Positions 56,505 through 64,000 of a DNA stretch of 64,000 nt are shown in pieces (position 1 is the stretch's first letter; each line of letters begins with the position of its first letter). The translations under genes and the position numbers were made by a program. The stretch is from Pyrus communis (Eukaryota > Streptophyta > Magnoliopsida > Rosales > Rosaceae), in NCBI RefSeq assembly GCF_963583255.1, contig NC_084807.1, positions 28,284,381 through 28,348,380 on the forward strand, written 5' to 3'. The notes under the pieces are model-generated. The model did no database searches. It saw only the letters and a list, made by a program, of their open reading frames with translations, and was not told the origin of the DNA.

Positions 56505-57458
56505 CTACCTTATATGCGCAAAATTATAGAATAGATGAGAAAATCATGACATGTTATATGGATAGGATGTGTTGAGAGGATGAAGTTCACATCTTTGGAA
56601 CAATTGGCAAGATTGGTATATTTTCGATTCAAAAATGTCGAAGGCTTGATTCGTCAGGTTGACGTGACCTTGAACTTCGTATCTAACTATTTTCATCGAT
56701 TACCCATTTCCTTGCCTGATATTGTGATCTAGAATTTGCATTTGATTCACATGCTAAGACACATAGTTCTATCATATATTATTGGAGTTTATGACTGTTT
56801 TTGTACCATTAGATGTGACGGACTTACCATTTCCTTTTAAGATATAAAAATGCATGATATACACGTTAATTCGTTGTTTTTGTCTGATCATGTCATTCAT
56901 TCCTAAGTTTGAACTGAATTTCCTACCTAAAATTGATATCGCAGTCTTTAACTTACTCATCTCTTGTTGCAGTATACCATTTTCTCTCTCACATGAGGCG
57001 TTAGAGAAGTTTCTCTCCTAAAATAACAAGAAATTTACGATAAGAAAAAGGTTAATTAATTAATCTAATAAAAAAATCAGAGTAGATGCTCAGAAATTTA
57101 GATAAAGGGGGCAATTTGTTGGTACACTGAGGAATTATAGAGGGTTTATAAAAAGGAAAGGGATCCTCTCCGGATTCATTTCCACCAAATCCATCTAGTT
57201 CAGGATTCGGCCGTTAAAATTTGATCCAACGGTTTCAAACAGAAAGTCTCTTTAAAAGTTATAATAACTGTAGCCATTAGATCAAATTTCAACAGTCCGG
57301 ATCCCGTGAATTTGGTGGAAAGGGATTTCCTTATAAAAGTGAAGCTCATGAATTTTAGACTAATTAAACTATTATTAATTTTCTGATATATTTACACATA
57401 TTCTTCAACAAGTTGGAAATGGAGCGTCAGATGGGGTTGATCCAACGGTTGGAAGACT
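56505..57458. other. Convergent 3' flank of RKD-like and DUF688-like genes
   Basis: No gene. Contains the MITE at 57144-57338. Both neighbouring genes end into this region, so their 3' UTRs are here. Confidence 0.6.
57144..57338. repeat. MITE with GGATCC-type ends
   Basis: Left arm TTTCCACCAAATCCA...GTTAAAATTTGATCCAACGG and inverted right arm TTTCCACCAAATTCA...GTTGAAATTTGATCTAATGG match over about 60 bp. The left end has GGATCCTCTCCGGATTC, as in the element at 11.1 kb. Confidence 0.7.
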
Positions 57459-58896
57459 TTAGGAGGTCATATTTCTCAGTTTTTCTTGCTTGCGTCTCCA
57501 TGGAACGGGGACCACCTGCTTAAAGCTTTCGCAAATGCTTGCCTGCAATGATAAAAAAATTAATACTAATTAACTATTTATTTGGCAAAACACTAATTAA
57601 ATATTTGTGAGTTGAGAAATTATGTCACAAATAATCACATTAGGTAACTGATTAGAAGATACCAAATAAGATTATGTTGTCATCAATTAAACAAATAATA
57701 AAAAAAAAGAAACTGATTATAAAATAATCACATTTGGTATCCAAGAGAAGTCCAATAATTATTAGTGGTATTAATTTAGCACAAAATGGGAAGATAATGC
57801 GCACAATGCCAAACATTTGACAAGCAATTTTAAAGTCTTGTGAAGAAATTAAAAATAAAGAGTGTGGCATCAAATATTTTGTCCACAGAGTGACAATTAT
57901 TATTATTTTTATTATTTATAAAAATAAAAATAAATCAGCCGGTGATTTTATCATGGTAGTCTAATCTTTCAAAAGTTGGAAAAACTCACATAGACATTTC
58001 AGCATTCTTTTGACGAGCATCGTGATATTCACCATTGATAAGAATCAAACTAAAACATGTCATGCGGGTCTAGAATTCGTCTCAAATCACTAGACGATCC
58101 TACGATGCTTATTATAGTAGGTGAATATGTTATATTTTGACCTAAAATTTTCAATACTTAAATATGACTCGTCCGGTTTAGCCAAAATTTTCAATATTAT
58201 TATATAAAATTACATCGTTTTTGGTTGATTATTAATCCTCCTTAATACAATTTTCAAGCAAAAACTTAATTAAATTTGCTAATTGAGCGTTAGGGGAGCT
58301 AGTAAATAATTGAGATTTGGTTACCTCGTACTTACCCACATACGTGACCTTGTGTTGGAAGAATTCAAGAAGCTAGCTGTCCTCCTAACTCTTGTGATCT
58401 TCACCTTCGTTTCACCGCCGCCACTAGCCGGAGGCAAAAAGTCAAAGCCGCCGTGGTCAACAACCTCCTTGTTCTTCCTGAAACTTGCCCACCTCATAGA
58501 CCCAAAACCGCCACCGCCACCGCCGCCGCCGACGCTCCTACAACTCTCCTTGCTCAACCTCTTACTCCCAAGAGCACCAGGGCTCCTATCTCTGAACGAA
58601 AACGACATAGTCCGCCCGTCGTCAGGCCCGTCCAACACGGTGGTCGGGGAGGTCGTGTTGGTAATTTTGGCCGCCTCGCTCTGCAACCTCGGAGGCAACT
58701 CCAAGGATCTCGCGCACTTGGGTTTGGATTCTGCGCTGCCGCCGCAGTCCCTGGGCTTTCCTGGAGCTTCCTCCCACTTGAATGGAACCGAGGCGGTGGT
58801 TTGGAGCGGCGGTGTTAACATCCCCTGCGGCTCCGGCGGCTGGGAAGGAAGCGAGAACAAAGACAGCTTCGGTGTTCTACTTGGTTCCGACGCCAT
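57459..58896 (-). CDS. DUF688-like protein, two exons
   Basis: Plant-specific protein of unknown function, resembling the DUF688 family. Exon 1 is 58896-58336, exon 2 is 57542-57459, phase 0, for 214 residues. The N-terminus MASEPSRTPKLSLFSLPSQP and SVPFKWEEAPGKPR are the hallmark of the family (a short WEEAPGKP motif). TSPTTVLDGP, a run of eight glycines, RWASFRKNKEVV and KVKITRVRRTASFLN follow. Exon 2 supplies the conserved C-terminus ASICESFKQVV and WRRKQEK. Without the splice the frame would end a few codons after the donor (TGG/GTAAGT), losing this conserved tail, so the two-exon model is preferred. The intron (793 bp) contains a SINE. No enzymatic motif. Confidence 0.85.
57905..58112 (-). 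repeat. tRNA-related SINE inside the DUF688-like intron
   Basis: On the minus strand: head GTCTAGTGATTTGAGACGAA (A-box-like), a degenerate B box, GATGCTCGTCAAAAGAATG, GAAATGTCTATGTGAG and an A/T-rich tail. It shares its order of blocks with 61750-61945 and, more weakly, 24740-24905. Confidence 0.6.
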
Positions 58897-59195
58897 TGAT
58901 TCTTCTTATCGATTCTCTCTAGAACAATTTCTAAAAACTCTTTCGAAAAAACAGTGAAAGTAGAGGATTCTCGAAAAAAAACAGAGTAAGCTTCGTTTCT
59001 AGTCGGTTGGTGAGACGGGAAGTGTGAGTTTTTATAGAGAGAGAGAGAGAGAGTATTTGAGGGGTTTTTAGAGAGAGAAAGAGAGAGGAGAGGGAGAGGG
59101 AGAGGGGGTTGGGAGGCGGTGGAGGAAGGTGAATTGTTGTGAGAGGCAGAGAGCAAACGCTCCTGGCGCTTCTTCTTCACGAGAAAATGCCAGTT
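58897..59195 (-). promoter_or_regulatory. DUF688-like gene leader
   Basis: Upstream of the ATG on the minus strand there are two CT-rich microsatellite runs (+ strand GA runs at about 59038-59054 and 59070-59107), a common feature of leaders in this window. No certain TATA box was assigned. Confidence 0.45.
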
Positions 59196-61749
59196 TCCTA
59201 TAGTTTTTCTTACGTGCTGTTAGACCTAAATGCCCTTTAGTCAATGAGGTTTGGGGTCCCACCCTGGAAACTCTTGGTATTTTAGACTGACGTGGATAAC
59301 GACCATCAATTCAATTGTAGTCCGTCAATTGGGTCGTGGAAAAAGTCTTAGTTAACGTGTAAACTATAGCTTTAACCATTGATTTTTCTAAACACGCGTA
59401 TTCCTAAGTAAACACGTCGGTATGGTCACTACTATAATCTGGTCTTATTCATCTTTATTTAAAAATGAGGGATCTTAAGTTTGTATCTCGTAGATGACAA
59501 ATTCGATATCAAATTAGATTGCCCATTATGTGACTTTGCCGAATTCTTCCTCCTCTTAATGTAAAAATATAAATGTACTAAAAAAACATGTCGGTGTATG
59601 GACCCAGGTGAGAAAAATGATAAAAGACATTAAATTTAAATGGTATTTTTCTTAAATCTTACGTTCGAAACTCGTGTGTATCAAATTCAAAATTGATTAA
59701 AGACTCGCATTTTTTTTGTTCTAAGTAAACACATCAGTGTATAAACTCGGATGCGGAGAAAGTAAAACGATGGGATGGTTATGATGGCAAATGGTAGAAT
59801 TTGTAAAGATCAAAGTTTTAGCACACACAAGTGCACACCATATAAGAAATTTTGAAGTGCGTCCGGAATACTAGGCGAAACACCATATGTCGTCATATAA
59901 TTGGAGGAAATTTTTTTTATATGTTATTCAAATTATATAATGACATTTAATGTTCGTGTTTTGAGTACATTGAAAAATCTCTCTACAACACAGATTAAAA
60001 GAGCCGGCTAACTGCGGCACATATTTTTTAACAACTTTTCCTTGGAATCATCTTCTTCCACTTTTTTTGTCACACACAAAACAAAATGAAAAAATGGTGC
60101 TAAAATTTAAATTGAACAAATTTGAGTGGGAATTATTATTCTCTTCTCCTTTTAGTCAGTTTTGTGACATGAAATTTGAAATATTTGGAAGATAGAGAGC
60201 TCTTTATCGGCATTCTTACAAGCTTTAACCAGTCAAAAGTTGCACAAAGGTGGCACATGTGCATGCCATGAAACTTTATTTTCTAAAATGTTGGGGCGGA
60301 GAAACGAAAAAGAAATAAAAAGAAGAAAAGAAACACTGAAAATTATTGTTTATTAGCAAAAAATTATTACGTATGTCAGTGTAATTACAGATAAGCGAGA
60401 TAATGATATGAGACTACGAGAGAGATATACGACATATGATCAGTCGTGCACGAGGCTTTTGCTATAACGACTGCATTTATCTGCTCCTCATTTATACACT
60501 CCAACCGACATATTATACAATGGCAGTGTAGAAAGTTAGGGTAAAACACGCAACAGAAACATTGCCAATTTATTTGGTCACTTGTTTCTGCATTATTATT
60601 GGTTGAGGAAAATAAATAACTTCTTGCTAGCTGGCTCTCAAGTTCAAGTAACTAGTTTTTTTTTAAGAAGGCTTAGGGCCCCAAATAAAGTCCCATTCCT
60701 CTCTCAACACTTGGCACAATGATTTACGAACTCTTGTGTTCCTTTTCTCCACTCGTTCTCTTGTTTTTGTCTTTCGATTCATCTTTGATACATTTAGTAT
60801 ACAAAAACTAAACAAATCAGCAGTGTTGGCGACAGAGGCGGATCCACCTTGGGATAAGATGGGTCAGCTGACCACCAAACTCATAAATTCTTCATGGAAG
60901 AACTTGTGTTGCCCTTAGAAAACATGAAATGCCTTTGAAAGTTGCACTCTAACTGTTCGACGAATTACCTCTATCGACACTAGGCAGGGTAGATGCTAGC
61001 CTCATCTCTTTGTATGGTTTGTTAATTGCTATGAGCATCTTTAGACAGGCTCACTCGGTATAAGTTTACATCTATCGCCATACGCACTCAAAAGTTATTA
61101 ACATAAATTAACATACTCGTTCGAAGATTATTAACATTTGTCGACAAACGTGTAATATAACTTGGCAAATTACCTTTCTAACTCCAAAATGCCAAGTCAG
61201 TACCAGCCATGATAGAGTGACAATTACACATGATCTCTCTTTTCTTGGTATGAAAGTGTTGGACTTTAGATTTTTAGATACATAGTTGTATCCACTACCT
61301 GCCCATTAGGTCTTTAATTTCATTTTTCCTTTTCCAATTGTCCAAGGAGGCAAGGATGCTTCTAGTGCTTCATTTTATTAAATTGTTTATTTTATTTTAC
61401 AGACATTAATGGAATTAAGATGGTATAACAATGTGCTCACATTATGCAGTTATGTTCAAATTCTCCTTCTTATAATTAGATTAAATTAGAATATCACTTG
61501 AACAAAGAAAAAAATTGTGCCCCCGAAAATCACATTGATAGCTTTTACTCGTGTCTTAGCTCATCTGAGGGCTAAATTTGCCTCAATTGTAGACTACATT
61601 TCGGCACTAGTTTTATGATCAAATTTTACTTAAGGTGGAGGTTCCTATACCTGGCCACTCAAATCATTGGCTCCCTAAACGACAAAACAACAACAAGAAC
61701 ATGTGCTTACTATTTTGGAACAGAATAATAATATGCATCATGAAAAATA
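59196..61749. other. Intergenic spacer with a possible hAT end
   Basis: No gene supported. At about 60830 the sequence CAGAGGCGGATCCACCTTGG resembles the terminal repeat of plant hAT elements, but no partner end was found nearby. A 60-codon frame at 60736-60918 overlaps it and has no domain. Confidence 0.4.
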
Positions 61750-61945
61750 TTTATAAAAAAAAATATCAGTCAGTGGCTTCGTCATAATAATTCATCATTA
61801 TGGGAGTTGGAAAGACTTACATAGACATTTCAGAATTTCTTCATCACCATCGTGCGTCCATCAACGTCAAAAATCAAGTTTAAAGAGTGCCGTGCGAAAT
61901 ACGAACTTGAAATTCGTCTCTGATCACTAGCCACCCGTGGTGTTT
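61750..61945 (-). repeat. tRNA-related SINE, best copy
   Basis: On the minus strand the copy starts CACCACGGGTGGCTAGTGAT, has AGTTCGTATTTCGCACGGCA (degenerate B box), GATGGACGCACGATGGTGAT, GAAATGTCTATGTAAGTCTT and CACTGACTGATA, and ends in a T/A-rich tail near 61750. The head resembles a tRNA (TGGCTAGTG...GTTCG), which suggests Pol III transcription and LINE-borne spread. Confidence 0.65.
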
Positions 61946-61975
61946 AAAAATGTTTTTGATGAGGAATACAATTCA

Positions 61976-61981
<6 letters not shown>

Positions 61982-62024
<43 letters not shown>

Positions 62025-62026
62025 AA
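61982..62026. repeat. (GA)n microsatellite
   Basis: About 20 GA units, not next to any predicted gene start. Confidence 0.85.
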
Positions 62027-63016
62027 TGATAGCACCTAATTGACAAGAAAGCAACCTTCTCCTTCACAAGAAAGGTTGATGACCCAAGTTTTTAATCAGC
62101 AGAGCCCCAACACAACCACCCCAATTCAAAACTGAAATGCAAATTGGGAACACTAGCAGACGTTGAGCCATTCAACCTGACTGAGACATCCCCAAGCCCC
62201 ATCCTCCCCATTAATGGCCGCCTCTCTAATTTCTATCAGTGACTGAGAACTGTGAGCCTTTCCTTTTCCGTCCAGGAAAAAGAACATGGGATTGAAACCC
62301 TAATAAGTTCATCCCAAAGCTCCATCTGGAACTCTCACATTGAGCTTTTGACCTCAACTTTCAAATTCTAATCACCAAATTTTCTCTTCGTTTGTTATTA
62401 GCTCAGTGTCGTTTGAAATTGGTTATGAAATGGCCAAAAGCACTTTCTGAAAACTAAAAGTGTTTATTGGTCGTAGAAGTGCTTTATGAAGAATCGCTTG
62501 TCAAATGTTTTTTTATAAAGCTATTTCAAGTTTTTTTTTTTTTTTTCAATAAAACACTTGAATGCTTAACAAAAATTTAAACGTTTTTCCTGATGAAAGC
62601 ACTTGTATATGAGCAAAATTGTTTTCTACAAGAGTAGTCTCTAAACCGCTCTTAATGTATTGTGACAACTATCGATCTCTTGTAACTTGGTAACTTTATA
62701 GTACAATTGAAGGTCGGCAAGTATTGGATTCGACCGACGCCCGAATGAATGAACACAATGACCAAAATTTGTTGGGACAAATAGTAGGCATCAAAACCCA
62801 ACAAAACTAGTCCATCAGTTTGAAACACAAAATTTTTTTGTTATCACGACGCTTAACCGATTTGGGGGCGGCTGCTAATAAAAGACAACGAAGCTCTTCA
62901 AGGTCCCATGATTGAACTTTGAAGGAGACAAGCTATAGAGTTTGGAGAGTGATCAATGTTTAGACAAGTTAATTAGTAAATTTAGACGACAAATAGCTAG
63001 TTATCAGAGTTTAGTG
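62027..63016. other. Intergenic spacer with MITE relic
   Basis: A degraded family 5 MITE lies at about 62410-62600 (TTTGAAATTGGTTATGAAAT, AAAGCACTTTCTGAAAAC, AAAACACTTGAATGC). No coding region. Confidence 0.45.
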
Positions 63017-63486
63017 GGAATAATTAGAGGTGGAGCCTTGAAGGGACAAGATGGGCTCAGGCTCATTCTGACATTTTTTTTTCAGGTAAAAAAGTGTAGT
63101 GTTATGCTTATGATTTTCAAGGTTTTCCGTAGGCTCAAAACCTCAACCCAACATTTTTGTTTTAATTTCTTTCATTAGGTTTGATTTGAGGTTGGTAGCT
63201 CCTATGGAGTTCAGACAATTCAGTGCTTGTGAGCTTTGAGGAGGGCTTTGGTCTGGAGATTAGTGGAGGGAGAGAGGGAGAGTGGGAGAGAGGAAGAAAG
63301 TCAGAGAGGCTTGAGATTTAGGTTTAATGAAGAGGATGATGAGGATGACACAGTACCAGACCCAAACAATGTTGGTCAGTTGCTCACCACATGGCAGAGT
63401 AATTTTTGTAAGATTATGAGAGCGTTTTAGATTGAGACATTTGAGCCCCGTGTACTCTGAATGCTGACTCCGCCACTGGTAATAAT
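63017..63486. mobile_element. hAT-type MITE with near-perfect 8-bp TSD
   Basis: The element 63025-63478 has terminal inverted repeats TAGAGGTGGAGCC and, inverted, CAGTGGCGGAGTC. The latter fits the hAT consensus CAGRGGCGGA, and the former has decayed by C-to-T changes. The flanks GGAATAAT (63017-63024) and GTAATAAT (63479-63486) match at 7 of 8 bases, the length expected for hAT. No transposase; the small frames inside (62942-63178, 63236-63430) have no domain. Confidence 0.75.
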
Positions 63487-63698
63487 CCTATGTGTTCATC
63501 ACCCCCTTATTCATCAAAGGCTTGACATGCAGAGATGATTTGCTCAATCAAAAGTATAGTACATGAAAGTTAAGTTCTTGGCATTCCTTCTGCATTAAAA
63601 TTATATATGTTATTTGCCTATAGCTCTCTATACAAATCTGAGTATATAAATCAGTCGAAACTACCGTTATTGATCGAACTCCTTGCGTTTTTTCATCA

Positions 63699-64000
63699 CT
63701 ACCTCCTCAAATGTATCATCCCATCACAAGCCAAGGTCCCCTCAAGATCTCCAATGATTCGCGCTATCCGAACTTCCAGACCTCTTTGAACTTCCTGGAA
63801 GAGAGTTTTAATGAAATCAGTGAAGCGCTTCATGTCGAAGCTTGCACACGTCTCTAGCTCTTCCGCAACCCCAACGAGTCCAGAAGCAATCTTGGGTTGG
63901 ATTTCCATTAGTTTCTGCCCCGTTGCAACCATATATCTCTGCAGCTGAAACGTTTCGTCAAGATGGCGCTCTAGTGTCTTTATCTTGTCCTTTGTTCTTG
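63699..64000 (-). CDS. 3' exon of an unrecognised, helix-rich protein (continues beyond window)
   Basis: On the minus strand an open frame enters from the right edge and stops at 63699-63701. Visible residues include KIKTLERHLDETFQLQ, GVAEELETCASFDMKRF, LFQEVQRGLEVRIARII and the end GDLEGTLACDGMIHLRR. Heptad-like spacing of Leu/Ile/Val suggests an alpha-helical or coiled-coil segment. The composition and lack of stops look like real coding sequence, clearly different from the surrounding spacer. I do not recognise the family with confidence, and no catalytic motif is present. A start cannot be given. A Met lies at 63932, but the frame continues open upstream of it. Confidence 0.7.
   Translation of the reverse strand, partial: RTKDKIKTLERHLDETFQLQRYMVATGQKLMEIQPKIASGLVGVAEELETCASFDMKRFTDFIKTLFQEVQRGLEVRIARIIGDLEGTLACDGMIHLRR

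Noticed and set aside
60829..63478. One 2.65-kb hAT element from the CAGAGGCGGATCC end to the CAGTGGCGGAGTC end
   Set aside because: A closer left end at 63025 with matching 8-bp flanks explains the right end better, and no transposase lies between.
1..64000. CRISPR arrays, prophage, bacterial operons or integrated pararetrovirus
   Set aside because: No regularly spaced repeats, no viral movement or coat motifs, and all genes are spliced plant genes. The only retroelement with recognisable RT is the copia element.

Overview
This is nuclear DNA of a eudicot plant. The genes have spliced exons with GT-AG borders, CT-rich leaders, TATA boxes and AT-rich spacers full of small transposons. The MITE and SINE families seen here, several copies each, remind me of apple and pear (Rosaceae, Maleae). 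That placement is an inference from memory and was not tested by a search. No bacterial or viral operon, CRISPR array, rRNA or tRNA gene was seen.

Layout: (1) 1-4.9 kb: the 3' half of a polypyrimidine-tract-binding protein gene (PTB3-like, +) meets tail-to-tail an abscisic-acid receptor gene of the PYL8/PYL9 type (-). (2) 4.9-15.2 kb: a gene-poor stretch with MITEs, a poly(A)-tailed retroposon, a LINE 3' fragment and a 160-bp tandem duplication. (3) 15.2-22.6 kb: a nine-coding-exon trehalose-6-phosphate phosphatase (-), possibly with a leader exon 5 kb upstream. (4) 22.6-27 kb: spacer with a long-TIR Mutator-like element that has an exact 9-bp target duplication. (5) 27-30.7 kb: a J-domain/DUF3444 protein (-) with a leader intron. 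(6) 32.1-37.5 kb: a complete, young Ty1/copia element (-), 213-bp LTRs and TSD GGTAC, inserted about 30 bp upstream of the probable TATA box of the next gene. (7) 37.5-41 kb: a plant-specific TIGR01589 gene (+), tail-to-tail with a PP2C phosphatase gene (41.5-44.5 kb, -). The PP2C promoter segment is tandemly triplicated (45.0-46.1 kb). (8) 46.7-47.3 kb: a broken CNGC fragment (-). (9) 48.7-52.9 kb: an intact CNGC1-type cyclic-nucleotide-gated channel (+) with upstream ORFs. (10) 54.8-56.5 kb: an RWP-RK factor of the RKD type (+). (11) 57.5-58.9 kb: a two-exon DUF688-like gene (-). (12) 59-64 kb: spacer with SINE, hAT-type MITE and the 3' exon of an unrecognised gene (-) running off the right edge.

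The genes do not form a pathway cluster. PYL belongs to ABA perception, TPP to trehalose-6-phosphate sugar signalling, CNGC1 to calcium/cation entry and RKD to germline or embryo programmes. The PP2C is not the ABA co-receptor clade, so its presence near a PYL gene is probably coincidence. Exon joins were worked out by hand. For PTB3, PYL, TPP, PP2C, CNGC1, RKD, TIGR01589 and the DUF688-like gene the joined exons keep one open frame, which is the main support for the models. The most noteworthy points are architectural: transposon insertion at a core promoter, promoter triplication, and a young retroelement that already carries two disabling changes. I found no clearly new biochemical system.
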